From Citrobacter gillenii (GTDB lineage Bacteria; Pseudomonadota; Gammaproteobacteria; Enterobacterales; Enterobacteriaceae), in the NCBI RefSeq assembly GCF_013337685.1, contig NZ_SUQN01000004.1, forward strand, positions 310,001-374,000: a stretch of 64,000 nucleotides of DNA, in the 5' to 3' direction. The position numbers and the translations under genes are program-made. Under the pieces are notes generated by a model. It had not been told where the DNA came from and ran no database searches. It saw nothing but the letters and a program-made list of their open reading frames with translations. Of the stretch, positions 47,222 through 57,841 are shown in pieces; within the stretch, counting starts at the first letter, position 1; every line of letters begins with the position of its first letter.

Positions 47222-48028
47222 ATGGTAGAAACACTGCTCGAAGTACGTAACCTGAGCAAAACCTTTCGCTACCGGACGGGCTTGTTTCGTCGCCAGACCG
47301 TAGAAGCCGTCAAGCCACTGAGCTTTACACTGCGTGAGCGCCAGACGCTTGCCGTCATTGGCGAAAACGGCTCCGGTAAATCGACGCTGGCAAAAATGCT
47401 GGCCGGAATGGTTGAGCCGACCAGCGGTGAGCTGCTGATTGACGATCATCCGCTAAAATACGGTGATTATTCTTTTCGCAGCCAGCGCATTCGTATGATT
47501 TTCCAGGATCCGTCAACATCGTTGAACCCGCGTCAACGTATCTCGCAGATCCTCGATTTTCCGCTACGTCTGAATACCGATCTTGAGCCGGAGCAACGCC
47601 GCAAGCAGATCGTCGAAACCATGCGCATGGTCGGTCTGCTGCCCGATCACGTTAGCTACTACCCGCATATGTTGGCGCCAGGACAAAAACAGCGCTTGGG
47701 GTTAGCTCGCGCCCTGATTTTACGTCCCAAAGTGATTATCGCGGACGAAGCGCTGGCCTCTCTGGATATGTCGATGCGTTCGCAGCTGATTAACCTGATG
47801 CTCGAGCTACAGGAAAAACAGGGTATTTCATATATCTATGTGACGCAGCATATTGGGATGATGAAACACATCAGCGATCAGGTGTTGGTGATGCACCAGG
47901 GCGAGGTCGTCGAGCGCGGCAGTACGGCGGATGTGCTGGCCTCGCCGCTGCATGAACTGACCCGCCGCCTGATATCCGGGCATTTCGGTGAGGCGCTCAC
48001 CGCCGATGCCTGGCGCAAAGATCGCTAA
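47222..48028 (+). CDS. sapF: ABC transporter ATPase SapF
   Basis: The second ATPase of the Sap system, 268 residues, starting 2 bases after the sapD stop. Walker A is GENGSGKS, the signature region is LAPGQKQRLGLARAL and Walker B is VIIADEAL. It closes the operon before a strong terminator. Confidence 0.96.
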   Translation: MVETLLEVRNLSKTFRYRTGLFRRQTVEAVKPLSFTLRERQTLAVIGENGSGKSTLAKMLAGMVEPTSGELLIDDHPLKYGDYSFRSQRIRMIFQDPSTSLNPRQRISQILDFPLRLNTDLEPEQRRKQIVETMRMVGLLPDHVSYYPHMLAPGQKQRLGLARALILRPKVIIADEALASLDMSMRSQLINLMLELQEKQGISYIYVTQHIGMMKHISDQVLVMHQGEVVERGSTADVLASPLHELTRRLISGHFGEALTADAWRKDR

Positions 48029-48039
48029 CAGTTATTGAC

Positions 48040-48065
48040 GCCCTCCTCTGATGGAGGGCTTTTTA
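48040..48065 (+). terminator. terminator after sapABCDF
   Basis: The stem GCCCTCC / GGAGGGC is followed by TTTTT, 12 bases past the sapF stop. Confidence 0.9.
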
Positions 48066-48070
48066 TATCG

Positions 48071-48760
48071 TCAGTGAACAATATCTGCAGGTAGCAATGC
48101 TTCAATGTCGCTAAATGCAACCGGCGGGGAAATATCACCCTGCACGGCCCAGATACCCGCATGGCTTAGTTCATCAATAAGCCGCGCGTCCTCCAGCCCC
48201 TCGACGACCACTCGGTCACAATATTCCCTGATGTTCTTAATCAGAACCGGAAACATCGGCTTTTCGACCTGCGACAAAAAGAAGCCGCGATCCATTTTCA
48301 CTACATCAAAATTACCGCTGACCAGCGGGTTTGCCCCCACGCTACCAGAGCCAAGATTGCTCAACCACAAGGCATTAGGCCCGTCACGCAGAGAATTAAT
48401 CAGCAGGTTATTCAGGCAAGCAGTATTCGACAGGAAACGTTCTGAGAGTTGAAGTGCAATAAACGGCATAGCGTGTAAGGCCGAGGTTATGGCAGGGTCG
48501 CCTATCGCGAGAAGCGCCATTTCATCAATCAGATTAAGTGTACAAAAAAGGTTATTGCTCTCAAACCAGACGCGCTTTCGGGTGATTAACGCGATTTGTT
48601 CAAGCATGAAATGGCGTTTTTGTGCACTATTCCACGCGGCAATGATGAAATCTGAATGTAACGGGTGAACCGTCTCTGAGGTAAACCGGGCGATCATCTC
48701 AACACCCAGCAACTTTTCCGTTGTGTCTCTCATCGGTTCCGCGATGAAATGATAGCGCAT
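48071..48760 (-). CDS. non-catalytic EAL-domain protein (STM1697/YdiV type)
   Basis: A 229-residue stand-alone EAL-fold protein starting at ATG 48760 after GGAG. Enzyme motifs are lost: EAL is VEMIARF, the ELTE glutamate motif is QLSE and DDFG is SNLGSG, so c-di-GMP hydrolysis is not expected. Length and pattern (GVEMIARFTSE, FIALQLSERFL, LWLSNLGSG) resemble YdiV and Salmonella STM1697, which bind FlhD and inhibit the flagellar master regulator FlhDC. STM1697 lies between sapF and fabI in Salmonella, the same place as here. Function is inferred from family and synteny. Confidence 0.85.
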   Translation of the reverse strand: MRYHFIAEPMRDTTEKLLGVEMIARFTSETVHPLHSDFIIAAWNSAQKRHFMLEQIALITRKRVWFESNNLFCTLNLIDEMALLAIGDPAITSALHAMPFIALQLSERFLSNTACLNNLLINSLRDGPNALWLSNLGSGSVGANPLVSGNFDVVKMDRGFFLSQVEKPMFPVLIKNIREYCDRVVVEGLEDARLIDELSHAGIWAVQGDISPPVAFSDIEALLPADIVH

Positions 48761-49153
48761 AAGACCACTCCAATTGATCATAACATACTGATAATGCGCT
48801 TTTAATTATAATCAATCAATAATATCGATCAATGATTCATTATTGATCGATAAAAACAATATATGATAACAGGATGAATATAGCCGATTTTTTAGTTTTA
48901 AGAATCTTCTGACATTGATATGTTCATCAACATCGACTAGCACCGAATCATACCATTTTACGCCGTTGAGTCCTCGTGTTTTCTGCCCTCGCCTGTGCTC
49001 CGGTCTGGTTGGATGAGGCAGAACCTGGGGGGAGTGATATACTCCTCACGTGCAACGAATAGTGACAGGCCACTGATACTGACAACGATGCCACGGTTCC
49101 CGAAATCCCTTTTACTGTCGTTAACCGTATGGTGACTCGCAGAGAAAGATCGT
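48761..49153. other. long upstream region of fabI
   Basis: About 390 bases without a credible gene. The left part is AT-rich leader of the EAL gene. A short inverted repeat GGAGT-GATAT-ACTCC is at 49031-49045. The minus-strand ORFs here have no ribosome site or family motif. Confidence 0.45.
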
Positions 49154-49182
49154 GACACAAGGGGCAGAGAGTGGGATATAAT
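49154..49182 (+). promoter_or_regulatory. candidate sigma-70 promoter of fabI
   Basis: A perfect -10 TATAAT lies at 49177-49182, with GACACA 17 bases upstream as a weak -35. It is about 90 bases before the fabI ATG. Confidence 0.45.
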
Positions 49183-49269
49183 TTCAGACCAATTTCGAGT
49201 GACCTTGAAATTGCAATCATAACGCATTGATTGCTAAAAAAATAAGTAATGACTATAAGGATTAAAGCT

Positions 49270-50058
49270 ATGGGTTTTCTTTCCGGTAAGCGCATTCTGG
49301 TGACCGGTCTTGCCAGTAAATTGTCCATCGCCTACGGTATCGCTCAAGCGATGCACCGCGAGGGAGCTGAACTGGCGTTCACCTACCAGAACGACAAACT
49401 GAAAGGCCGCGTGGAAGAATTTGCAGCTCAACTGGGTTCCAACATCGTCCTGCAGTGCGATGTGGCTGAAGACGCCAGCATCGACACCATGTTCGCTGAA
49501 CTGGGCAAAACCTGGGAAAAATTCGACGGTTTCGTACACTCCATCGGTTTCGCACCGGCAGACCAGCTGGATGGCGACTATGTGAATGCGGTAACCCGCG
49601 AAGGCTTTAAAATCGCTCATGACATCAGCGCCTACAGCTTTGTGGCGATGGCAAAAGCCTGCCGCACGATGCTGAATCCAGGCTCTGCACTGCTGACGCT
49701 GTCCTACCTGGGCGCAGAGCGCGCTATCCCGAACTACAACGTAATGGGTCTGGCGAAAGCGTCTCTGGAAGCAAACGTCCGCTATATGGCTAACGCGATG
49801 GGTCCAGAAGGTGTGCGTGTCAACGCAATCTCCGCAGGTCCAATCCGTACTCTGGCGGCTTCTGGCATCAAAGATTTCCGTAAAATGCTGGCCCATTGCG
49901 AAGCGGTTACCCCGATTCGTCGTACCGTGACCATTGAAGATGTGGGCAACTCAGCAGCATTCCTGTGTTCTGACCTGTCTGCCGGCATCTCTGGCGAAGT
50001 CGTTCACGTTGATGGTGGCTTCAGCATCGCGGCAATGAACGAGCTGGAACTGAAATAA
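49270..50058 (+). CDS. fabI: enoyl-[acyl-carrier-protein] reductase FabI
   Basis: FabI is the NADH-dependent last step of each fatty-acid elongation cycle and the target of triclosan and diazaborines. The start at 49270 ([14 protein letters not shown]) after AAGGATT gives the standard 262 residues; a longer frame adds 7. The short-chain dehydrogenase tyrosine and lysine lie in [11 protein letters not shown] (Tyr156, Lys163 in E. coli numbering). Gly93 in [11 protein letters not shown] is wild-type, so there is no visible triclosan-resistance change. Confidence 0.98.
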   Translation: MGFLSGKRILVTGLASKLSIAYGIAQAMHREGAELAFTYQNDKLKGRVEEFAAQLGSNIVLQCDVAEDASIDTMFAELGKTWEKFDGFVHSIGFAPADQLDGDYVNAVTREGFKIAHDISAYSFVAMAKACRTMLNPGSALLTLSYLGAERAIPNYNVMGLAKASLEANVRYMANAMGPEGVRVNAISAGPIRTLAASGIKDFRKMLAHCEAVTPIRRTVTIEDVGNSAAFLCSDLSAGISGEVVHVDGGFSIAAMNELELK

Positions 50059-50076
50059 TCTTTCAGACCTCCTCTG

Positions 50077-50106
50077 TGGGCGGCGCGATGTCGCCCATGA
50101 TTTTTC
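50077..50106 (+). terminator. terminator after fabI
   Basis: The stem TGGGCG / CGCCCA has a 9-base loop and is followed by TGATTTTT. Confidence 0.6.
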
Positions 50107-50274
50107 CCCCTCCCGTCAGCTACTCCCTGTCATATATACTTTTCTGATATTTATTATCACGTAACAATCTTTCATCCCCTCATCAGCTTACGCCAGGATA
50201 TTGCAGCGCAAACGATCCGGCGGACGAACATAACGACGTATCCGGGTCGCCACTTTTTTGACCAAGGAACGCCC

Positions 50275-51432
50275 ATGGAACAACGCCGAATTGAAGGCAA
50301 AAGCCACTGGTATCATGAAACGCAGTCCAGCACCTATCCGCAAGATGTTCTTCCGCTGGTGCCAGAAGCAGCAGACGTCGAAGACAGTTTTTTGCTGGAC
50401 CTGGCGATACCGGAAGTCGCGCTGTTACCCTTTCAGTCCTGGTTAGAACCTGCCCGTGAACTTGCTCACCTTCTCTTCCCTGCTGATGTTGCCCTAAAAC
50501 CGTTACATACGTTCAGCGCCTATGAACGAATGAGTACCGCCTTAACTGTCGCTCAGGTTTACGGCATCCAACGATTGTGTAACCACTACGCAGCGCGTTT
50601 GACCCCGCTACCAGGCCCGGATTCCTCCCGTGAGAGTAATCACCGGCTGGCACAAATTACCCAGTATGCTCGCCAACTTGCCAGTTCTCCCGCCGTGATT
50701 GGCGCACGCGATCGCCAGCATCTTGATGACGTTGGATTAACAACCTGCGATATCATCTTGATTAATCAGGTCATCGGCTTTGTCGGTTTTCAGGCCCGTG
50801 TCGTGGCGGTCCTTCAGGCTTATTTTGGCCATCCCTTGCGTCGCATACCGGGCCTTGATGTTCAGCAATACGCGCAGGCCGCTATTTTTAACAACGCCGA
50901 TGCACAATGGCATATTGCCGCATTCCCGATAGACGTCATCCCGCCTCGCGAGGCTTCACCAGGCAGCGTTGACCAAAACGGGCGCATCCCGGATTTACAA
51001 ACGCTCGCGCCGCTGCTGGCACATTCACCGACGATACTGGCTTTACTCAGATCATTGCTGACCAGTACGCTATGTACAGATACACCGTCGAGGGCGTTTT
51101 CTCTCGCCACACTGCTGACATCACGCATTAACGGCAGCGTGGCATGCTTTAATGAACAGGCCCTCACAGCTCATCAACTGGCGGACTTCATCACGATACT
51201 GCGTCTGGATGAACGCGAATTGCAGCGCTGGGAACAACGACATCCGGTTGAGCGCGCTACCCTGCAAGCGGTACAATGGCTAACCCGGGCGCCCGACCGT
51301 TTTAGCGCCGCACTGTTAACCCCGTTATTTGAACAGGGTACCTCATCGGAACAGGCTATTAACTTACTGGCCTGGAGTGGATTGTGCGGATGGTTGAATC
51401 GCTTGAAAATCGCGCTGGGCGAGACTCACTAA
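50275..51432 (+). CDS. yciW: YciW, carboxymuconolactone decarboxylase/peroxidase-like protein
   Basis: A 385-residue protein between fabI and rnb, the E. coli yciW position. It begins MEQRRIEGKSHWYHETQSS, as YciW does. The central region (STALTVAQVYGIQRLCNHYA and NHRLAQITQYARQLASSPAVIGARDRQHL) resembles the CMD/AhpD-like fold but lacks a CxxC redox pair in the expected place. In E. coli it is CysB-regulated and connected with cysteine metabolism. The reaction is unknown. Confidence 0.9.
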   Translation: MEQRRIEGKSHWYHETQSSTYPQDVLPLVPEAADVEDSFLLDLAIPEVALLPFQSWLEPARELAHLLFPADVALKPLHTFSAYERMSTALTVAQVYGIQRLCNHYAARLTPLPGPDSSRESNHRLAQITQYARQLASSPAVIGARDRQHLDDVGLTTCDIILINQVIGFVGFQARVVAVLQAYFGHPLRRIPGLDVQQYAQAAIFNNADAQWHIAAFPIDVIPPREASPGSVDQNGRIPDLQTLAPLLAHSPTILALLRSLLTSTLCTDTPSRAFSLATLLTSRINGSVACFNEQALTAHQLADFITILRLDERELQRWEQRHPVERATLQAVQWLTRAPDRFSAALLTPLFEQGTSSEQAINLLAWSGLCGWLNRLKIALGETH

Positions 51433-51521
51433 CCACTCCGCTCATTGAAAGAGCGCTTGCTGCGACTGGCAGTTTCGCGTAAAACTGTCAGCCGCTCTTT
51501 TGGCCACGAAAATAGACAATT

Positions 51522-53456
51522 ATGCTTCAGGACAACCCGCTGCTAGCGCAGCTTAAACAGCAACTACATTCCCAGACGCCGCGTGCTGAAGGGGTGGTAA
51601 AAGCCACGGAAAAAGGCTTTGGCTTCCTGGAAGTCGATGCACAAAAAAGCTATTTCATTCCACCGCCGCAGATGAAAAAAGTGATGCATGGTGACCGCAT
51701 TGTCGCGGTGATCCATAGCGAAAAAGATCGCGAATCTGCCGAGCCGGAAGAACTGGTTGAACCGTTCCTGACGCGTTTTGTGGGTAAAGTTCAGGGTAAG
51801 AACGATCGTCTGTCCATTGTGCCAGATCATCCGTTACTGAAAGACGCTATCCCCTGCCGCGCTGCTCGCGGTGTGGATCATGAATTTAAGGAAGGTGACT
51901 GGGCCGTCGCAGAAATGCGTCGCCATCCGCTGAAAGGCGACCGCACCTTCTACGCTGAATTAACCCAGTTCATCACCTTTGCTGACGATCATTTCGTCCC
52001 CTGGTGGGTCACGCTGGCGCGCCACAATCTTGAAAAAGAAGCACCTAACGGCGTAGCCACCGAAATGCTGGATGAAGGTCTGGAACGTCAGGATCTTACC
52101 GCACTGAACTTCGTCACCATTGACAGTGCCAGCACCGAAGATATGGACGATGCGCTGTACGCCGAGGAACTGGCAGATGGCAAACTGCAATTAACCGTCG
52201 CCATTGCCGATCCTACCGCCTGGATTGCCGAAGGCAGCAAGCTGGATAACACTGCTAAAATTCGCGCGTTCACCAACTATCTCCCGGGCTTCAATATCCC
52301 GATGTTACCGCGTGAACTGTCAGACGACCTCTGCTCGCTGCGGGCTAACGAAGTCCGTCCGGTGCTCGCTTGCCGCATGACCATTGCGGCTGACGGCACT
52401 ATTGAAGACGACATCACCTTCTTCACGGCGACCATCGAATCCAAAGCGAAACTGGCCTATGACAACGTGTCTGACTGGCTGGAAGGGAATAATGGCTGGC
52501 AGCCTGAAAACGACGAGATTGCCGAGCAGATCCGTCTGTTGCAGCGTATCTGCATGAGCCGTGGCGAGTGGCGTCATAACCACGCCCTGGTGTTTAAAGA
52601 TCGCCCGGATTACCGCTTTGTACTGGGTGAAAAAGGTGAAGTGCTGGATATCGTGGCGGAACCGCGTCGCATTGCTAATCGTATCGTGGAAGAGTCGATG
52701 ATTGCGGCAAACATCTGCGCCGCGCGCGTTCTTCGCGACAAACTAGGCTTCGGGATTTATAACGTACACATGGGGTTCGATCCGGCGAATGCTGAAGCGT
52801 TGGCCGCCCTGCTGAAAACCCATGGTATGCACGTGGATGCCGAAGAGGTGTTGACGCTGGAAGGCTTCTGCAAACTGCGTCGTGAACTGGATGCTCAACC
52901 TTCTGGTTTCCTCGATAGCCGTATTCGCCGTTTCCAGTCCTACGCTGAAATCAGCGTCGAGCCAGGTCCGCACTTTGGCCTGGGCCTGGAGGCATACGCC
53001 ACCTGGACCTCACCTATCCGTAAGTATGGCGATATGATCAACCATCGCCTGTTAAAAGCGGTAATTAAAGGCGAAACCATCGCTCGACCACAGGACGACA
53101 TCACGATACAGATGACGGAACGCCGTCGCCTGAACCGGATGGCCGAACGTGACGTCGGTGACTGGTTATACGCCCGCTTCCTGAGTGACAAAGCCGGGAC
53201 TGACACCCGTTTTGCGGCTGAAATCATCGATGTCAGCCGCGGCGGTATGCGGGTGCGCTTAGTCGACAATGGCGCCGTCGCGTTTATCCCGGCACCGTTC
53301 CTGCACGCGGTCCGTGATGAACTGGTGTGCAGCCAGGAAAACGGCACGGTACAGATCAAAGGTGACGTGGTTTACAAGGTCACTGACGTGATCGACGTGA
53401 CCATCGCAGAAGTGCGAATGGAAACCCGCAGCGTTATCGCACGTCCAGCCGCGTAG
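51522..53456 (+). CDS. rnb: exoribonuclease II
   Basis: RNase II degrades single-stranded RNA processively from the 3' end. The 644 residues equal the E. coli enzyme. Two N-terminal cold-shock domains come first, then the RNB catalytic domain with [12 protein letters not shown] holding the metal-binding aspartates (Asp201, 207, 209, 210 in E. coli numbering), and a C-terminal S1 domain beginning around [19 protein letters not shown]. The catalytic tyrosine 253 region lies in [14 protein letters not shown]. Confidence 0.98.
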   Translation: MLQDNPLLAQLKQQLHSQTPRAEGVVKATEKGFGFLEVDAQKSYFIPPPQMKKVMHGDRIVAVIHSEKDRESAEPEELVEPFLTRFVGKVQGKNDRLSIVPDHPLLKDAIPCRAARGVDHEFKEGDWAVAEMRRHPLKGDRTFYAELTQFITFADDHFVPWWVTLARHNLEKEAPNGVATEMLDEGLERQDLTALNFVTIDSASTEDMDDALYAEELADGKLQLTVAIADPTAWIAEGSKLDNTAKIRAFTNYLPGFNIPMLPRELSDDLCSLRANEVRPVLACRMTIAADGTIEDDITFFTATIESKAKLAYDNVSDWLEGNNGWQPENDEIAEQIRLLQRICMSRGEWRHNHALVFKDRPDYRFVLGEKGEVLDIVAEPRRIANRIVEESMIAANICAARVLRDKLGFGIYNVHMGFDPANAEALAALLKTHGMHVDAEEVLTLEGFCKLRRELDAQPSGFLDSRIRRFQSYAEISVEPGPHFGLGLEAYATWTSPIRKYGDMINHRLLKAVIKGETIARPQDDITIQMTERRRLNRMAERDVGDWLYARFLSDKAGTDTRFAAEIIDVSRGGMRVRLVDNGAVAFIPAPFLHAVRDELVCSQENGTVQIKGDVVYKVTDVIDVTIAEVRMETRSVIARPAA

Positions 53457-53470
53457 CACCACTAAACTCA

Positions 53471-53506
53471 ACGGCCTTTCTCTTTTTGTGAAAGGTCGTT
53501 TTCTTT
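53471..53506 (+). terminator. terminator after rnb
   Basis: The stem ACGGCCTTTC / GAAAGGTCGT (one G:T) is followed by TTTTC. Confidence 0.75.
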
Positions 53507-53718
53507 TCCCCCCTGATACGCCGCCACGCACTACACTTCCTTCATCCAGTCCAAATTATTTTTACTCTTTTCAGGTCTGCTGACTTTGCTTTTTTCTGAA
53601 TCTGGATTACACATAAATATATAAATAAAACAATATGTTCAGCCATAATCACCCTGTATGAATCATGGCTACCCTTACTTTTGAGGCTCTATGCGCTTTA
53701 AACGGGATAGTACACATC

Positions 53719-55710
53719 ATGAAAGACGTTCGGGAATTGGTAACGTTGTATAGCTTCGTGGGTTCTCACAACCCCTACTGGCGTTTGTCAGAGGAGTGTA
53801 ACATCCTGCATTTCTCTATTGACGAAACGGCCGCAGCAGAACAAACCATCAAATTATCACCGGAACAAGCCGATCGCATTCGGGAAATGACAGTGATTAC
53901 ATCCAGTCTGCTGATGACCCTTCCCATCGATACGGATGACATTCCCGTGCACCTTGTCGGGCGAAAAATTAATAAACGTGAATGGGCAGGTAGCGCATCA
54001 GCCTGGGACGACACCCCTTCTGTAGCACGCGATCTGGCACAAGGATTATCCTTTGCCGAACAGGTCGTATCGGAAGCCAATTCAGTTATCGTGATACTTG
54101 ACCGACAGGGTAACATTCAACGTTTTAATCGGTTATGCGAAGAATACACCGGGCTAAGAGAACGTGAAGTGATCGGGCAAAGCGTCTTCACGCTGTTTAT
54201 GAGCCGTCGTGAAGCTGCTGCATCAAGACGCAATATTGACGTTTTTTTTCGTGAAGGCAACTCGTATGAAGTCGAGCGCTGGGTTAACACCTGTAAGGGT
54301 CAGCGCCTGTTCCTGTTTCGTAATAAATTTGTGCATAACGGCAGCGGTAAGAACGAAATATTTCTGATTTGTTCCGGGACCGATATTACCGAAGAACGGC
54401 GCGCCCAGGAGCGACTTCGCGTGTTGGCGAACACCGACTCCATCACCGGGTTACCCAACCGTAACGCCATTCATGAGTTGATTAGCGAGGCGATTGATAA
54501 CGCGGGCGACACGCAGGTCGGCATTATTTATCTCGACCTCGATAACTTCAAAAAGGTCAACGATGCCTACGGGCATATGTTTGGCGACCAGCTTTTACAG
54601 AGTGTCTCGCTGGCCATCCTAAGTTGCCTCGAAGATAACCAGTTACTGGCGCGCTTCGGTGGTGATGAGTTTATCGTCCTCGCGACGGGAACCTCCCAGG
54701 GGGCGCTGGAGGCCACGGCCTCGCGCATTCTGACCCGTCTGCGGCTACCGTTCCGTATTGGCCTGATTGAAGTGTATACCGGCTGTTCTATCGGCATTTC
54801 CCTGGCACCCCAGCATGGTAATGACAGCGAAAACGTCATTCGCAACGCGGATACCGCCATGTATACCGCCAAAGAAGGCGGACGTGGGCAGTTTTGCGTG
54901 TTCTCCCCTGAAATGAATCAGCGGGTGTTCGAGTATCTGTGGCTGGATACCAACCTGCGTAAGGCGCTGGAAAACGATCAGTTGCTGATCCACTACCAGC
55001 CCAAAATAACCTGGCGGGGTGAAGTCCGCAGCCTGGAGGCGCTGGTCCGCTGGCAGTCGCCAGAGCGTGGGTTAATTCCGCCGCTGGAATTTATCTCTTA
55101 CGCCGAAGAATCAGGGCTTATCGTCCCGCTGGGGCGCTGGGTGATTCTGGACGTTGTGCGCCAGGTGGCGAAGTGGCGCGATAAGGGAATCAATTTGCGC
55201 GTGGCGGTAAACGTCTCGGCGCGTCAACTGGCCGATCAAACACTGTTCACCGATCTGAAGCAGGTTCTCCACGATCTGAATTTTGAGTATTGCCCCATTG
55301 ACGTCGAGTTAACAGAAAGCAGTTTAATTGAGAATGAACAGCTAGCACTGTCCGTTATTCAGCAGTTTAGTCAGCTTGGCGCCCAGATCCATTTGGATGA
55401 TTTTGGCACAGGATACTCTTCACTTTCCCAGCTTGCCCGCTTCCCGCTCGATGCGATTAAACTGGACCAGACCTTCGTCAGGGATATCCACAAACAATCA
55501 ATTTCACAGTCGCTGGTACGCGCCATTGTTGCGGTGGCGCAAGCGCTAAATCTACAGGTGATTGCTGAAGGCGTGGAAAGTGCGAAAGAGGATGCCTTTC
55601 TGACCAAGAATGGTGTCAATGAGCGTCAGGGATTTTTGTTCGCTAAGCCAATGCCAGCTGCCGCGTTTGAACGTTGGTATAAGCGACATCTGAATAAAAA
55701 AATGCGCTAA
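53719..55710 (+). CDS. pdeR: c-di-GMP phosphodiesterase PdeR (Gmr/YciR)
   Basis: PdeR is a trigger enzyme that binds and inhibits DgcM and MlrA at low c-di-GMP and releases them when hydrolysing c-di-GMP, so controlling curli. In E. coli gmr was linked to RNase II stability. The start at 53719 (MKDVRELVTLYSFVGSHN) aligns with E. coli, giving 663 residues. A PAS domain lies near 110-230, GGDEF with an intact RFGGDEF motif, and EAL with EALVRW, ELTES and DDFGTGYSS. It lies directly downstream of rnb. Confidence 0.96.
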   Translation: MKDVRELVTLYSFVGSHNPYWRLSEECNILHFSIDETAAAEQTIKLSPEQADRIREMTVITSSLLMTLPIDTDDIPVHLVGRKINKREWAGSASAWDDTPSVARDLAQGLSFAEQVVSEANSVIVILDRQGNIQRFNRLCEEYTGLREREVIGQSVFTLFMSRREAAASRRNIDVFFREGNSYEVERWVNTCKGQRLFLFRNKFVHNGSGKNEIFLICSGTDITEERRAQERLRVLANTDSITGLPNRNAIHELISEAIDNAGDTQVGIIYLDLDNFKKVNDAYGHMFGDQLLQSVSLAILSCLEDNQLLARFGGDEFIVLATGTSQGALEATASRILTRLRLPFRIGLIEVYTGCSIGISLAPQHGNDSENVIRNADTAMYTAKEGGRGQFCVFSPEMNQRVFEYLWLDTNLRKALENDQLLIHYQPKITWRGEVRSLEALVRWQSPERGLIPPLEFISYAEESGLIVPLGRWVILDVVRQVAKWRDKGINLRVAVNVSARQLADQTLFTDLKQVLHDLNFEYCPIDVELTESSLIENEQLALSVIQQFSQLGAQIHLDDFGTGYSSLSQLARFPLDAIKLDQTFVRDIHKQSISQSLVRAIVAVAQALNLQVIAEGVESAKEDAFLTKNGVNERQGFLFAKPMPAAAFERWYKRHLNKKMR

Positions 55711-55893
55711 CCATGCAGGAATACTCGTCGAGAAATAGCGAAGAATGTACATTCCGTGACTATCGTATCTGTCTGTAATCACGGAATATATAATATTCTC
55801 CGATCATGTCGGTTAATACTATTTTTCCCTTCTCTTTTATGATGATTTTCTGCATCATGAAATTCTAAATTTTTTGACACCAGGATGATGACC

Positions 55894-56076
55894 ATGTCTG
55901 ATATCGACGCAAAACGACTGGCCGAACGCATTGATACCGTACTGGATATCCTTGTTGCAGGTGACTCTCATTCAGCCATCCACAATCTCGAAATCCTCAA
56001 GGCTGAACTGTTAAGCACGGTCAACGAAGAAACAGCGCCAGTGTCAAAAAAACACAAAGCCCCGTGGGAGATCTGA
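55894..56076 (+). CDS. yciZ: small protein YciZ (UPF0509)
   Basis: A 60-residue protein. The ATG at 55894 is chosen for spacing to the CAGGA site; an in-frame ATG lies 9 bases upstream. The segment [31 protein letters not shown] and the ending PWEI are diagnostic of YciZ. Function unknown. Confidence 0.92.
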   Translation: MSDIDAKRLAERIDTVLDILVAGDSHSAIHNLEILKAELLSTVNEETAPVSKKHKAPWEI

Positions 56077-56172
56077 CGGCTTTGTACTTGTTATGTGGTT
56101 GCTGATATCAGACTGCTGATAACGTAACCTCCGTTTAATGTCCGATACGATACCGCTATAAAAATTAATACT

Positions 56173-56925
56173 ATGAATTCCCGACAACAATCTATTTTGC
56201 AGATGGTGACCGATAAAGGCCAGATGAGCGTATCTGAGCTTGCCAAAATCACCGGTGTCTCTGAAGTGACGATTCGACAGGATCTGAACACGCTGGAAAA
56301 ACAGAGTTATTTACGCCGTGCGCATGGTTTCGCAGTGTCACTGAATAGCGACGATGTTGAAACGCGTATGATGACCAACTTCACCCTGAAACGTGAACTG
56401 GCTGAGTTTGCCGCCTCACTGGTCAATCCTGGTGAATCCGTATTTATTGAAAACGGTAGCAGTAATGCACTGCTGGCCAGAACGCTGGCGGAACAAAAAG
56501 ACGTCACTATCATTACGGTCAGCAGCTATATCGCTCACCTGCTGAAAGAAACACCCTGCGAAGTAATCCTCCTCGGCGGGATCTATCAGAAAAAAAGCGA
56601 AAGCATGGTTGGGCCATTAACGCGTCAGTTTATCCAGCAGGTTCACTTTAGTAAGGCTTTTATTGGAATCGATGGCTGGCAGCCTGAAACCGGCTTCACC
56701 GGCCGTGACATGATGCGTTCAGACGTGGTCAATGCAGTGCTGGAAAAAGGCGCAGAGGTGATTGTGCTCACCGACAGCTCGAAGTTTGACGCCATTCATC
56801 CGTACACACTCGGTCCGTTGGAGCGATTCAATCGTGTCGTCACTGATGCAAAACTCAGCGCCAGCGTGCAAATGCAACTAGAGCATTCAGGACTAATCGT
56901 TAACATCATCGATACCCGCGCATAA
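56173..56925 (+). CDS. yciT: DeoR-family regulator YciT
   Basis: A 250-residue regulator at the E. coli yciT position between yciZ and osmB. The HTH is [24 protein letters not shown]. The DeoRC sensor has [17 protein letters not shown] and [17 protein letters not shown]. In E. coli it affects osmotic-stress genes including osmB. Confidence 0.94.
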   Translation: MNSRQQSILQMVTDKGQMSVSELAKITGVSEVTIRQDLNTLEKQSYLRRAHGFAVSLNSDDVETRMMTNFTLKRELAEFAASLVNPGESVFIENGSSNALLARTLAEQKDVTIITVSSYIAHLLKETPCEVILLGGIYQKKSESMVGPLTRQFIQQVHFSKAFIGIDGWQPETGFTGRDMMRSDVVNAVLEKGAEVIVLTDSSKFDAIHPYTLGPLERFNRVVTDAKLSASVQMQLEHSGLIVNIIDTRA

Positions 56926-57192
56926 TACATCACCAGATGATTTGCCTGTCGGCAAATCATCTTCTCTCTGAGACTTATCCGACCGTCCAATTAAGACTTT
57001 TTACCTGTTGTTAACAGGGTAATGTCGTAAAATTAATGTTAGCGATATAACAGGAACACACTCTCATCAACAGATGATTGATGGTCATGCCCTGCGCTAA
57101 ACGGTTTCACGGAAATACCTTTAATGACCTTAATTTCACGCTATCATTAAAGAGACTGGATTCCGTGAATCAATCATTCAGGAGAAAGTATT
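56926..57192. promoter_or_regulatory. osmB upstream region
   Basis: This 267-base intergenic region must contain the osmB promoters (RpoS- and Rcs-dependent in E. coli). A hairpin GATGATTTGCC / GGCAAATCATC (56937-56961) just after yciT is a likely terminator. I could not assign exact promoter elements. Confidence 0.5.
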
Positions 57193-57411
57193 ATGTTAGT
57201 AACGAGCAAAAAAATGACCGCTGCCATTCTGGCGATTACTCTGGCTATGTCTTTGAGTGCCTGCTCTAACTGGTCTAAACAAGACCGCAGCACCGCCATT
57301 GGTGCGGGTGCAGGTGCCATTGGTGGTGCAGTCCTGACGGACGGCAGTACGCTGGGTACGCTGGGTGGTGCTGCAGTAGGTGGTATTATCGGCCACCAGG
57401 TGGGTAAATAA
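57193..57411 (+). CDS. osmB: osmotically inducible lipoprotein OsmB
   Basis: A 72-residue outer-membrane lipoprotein. The signal MLVTSKKMTAAILAITLAMSLSAC ends in the lipobox LSAC. It is followed by a glycine-zipper region (GAGAGAIGGAVLTDGSTLGTLGGAAVGGIIG). The ribosome site is GGAGAAAG and a terminator follows. Confidence 0.97.
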   Translation: MLVTSKKMTAAILAITLAMSLSACSNWSKQDRSTAIGAGAGAIGGAVLTDGSTLGTLGGAAVGGIIGHQVGK

Positions 57412-57483
57412 TCTACGGTTGACCGGCTCGATATAATAATACGTTTACTTTTTCGCGACCGTACTATTTACATTACTAATAAT

Positions 57484-57513
57484 AAAGCCACGAATATTTT
57501 CGTGGCTTTTTTT
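57484..57513. terminator. bidirectional terminator between osmB and yciH
   Basis: AAAGCCACGAA / TTCGTGGCTTTTTTT is a strong stem with A and T runs on either side, between convergent genes. Confidence 0.92.
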
Positions 57514-57514
57514 A

Positions 57515-57841
57515 TTAGCCGCCAGCCAGTTTAACTTTCAAGCCTTTGGCTTCCAGCAAGGATTTAATCAGGTCGCGTTTATCGCCTTGTATTTCAATGA
57601 CGCCCTCTTTCACGGCCCCACCACAGCCACATTTTTTCTTTAACTCGGCTGCTAATTTGGTTAGCTCTGAGTCGTCCAGATCAATACCGGTAATCAGGCA
57701 AACGCCCTTTCCTTTTCGACCGCTGGTCTGGCGTTGAATTCGCACAATACCATCGCCTTTTGGACGTTCTGTCACCGCTTTAGGTTCGTCAATTCGTCCG
57801 GACTCAGTCGAGTAGACCAGACGAGAGTTAGCGTCGCTCAT
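57515..57841 (-). CDS. yciH: SUI1/eIF1-like translation factor YciH
   Basis: A 108-residue homologue of eukaryotic eIF1. The SUI1 domain shows GKGVCLITGIDLDDSELTKLAAELKKKCGCGGAVKEGVIEIQGD. E. coli YciH affects start-codon fidelity and translation under stress. Its ATG follows the pyrF stop directly (TAAATG), so the two are coupled. Confidence 0.96.
   Translation of the reverse strand: MSDANSRLVYSTESGRIDEPKAVTERPKGDGIVRIQRQTSGRKGKGVCLITGIDLDDSELTKLAAELKKKCGCGGAVKEGVIEIQGDKRDLIKSLLEAKGLKVKLAGG

Noticed and set aside
48948..49328. Minus-strand frames of 89-126 codons upstream of fabI
   Set aside because: They cross the fabI promoter and start, lack ribosome sites and show no family motifs. I could not support a ycjD/ymjA-like gene here.
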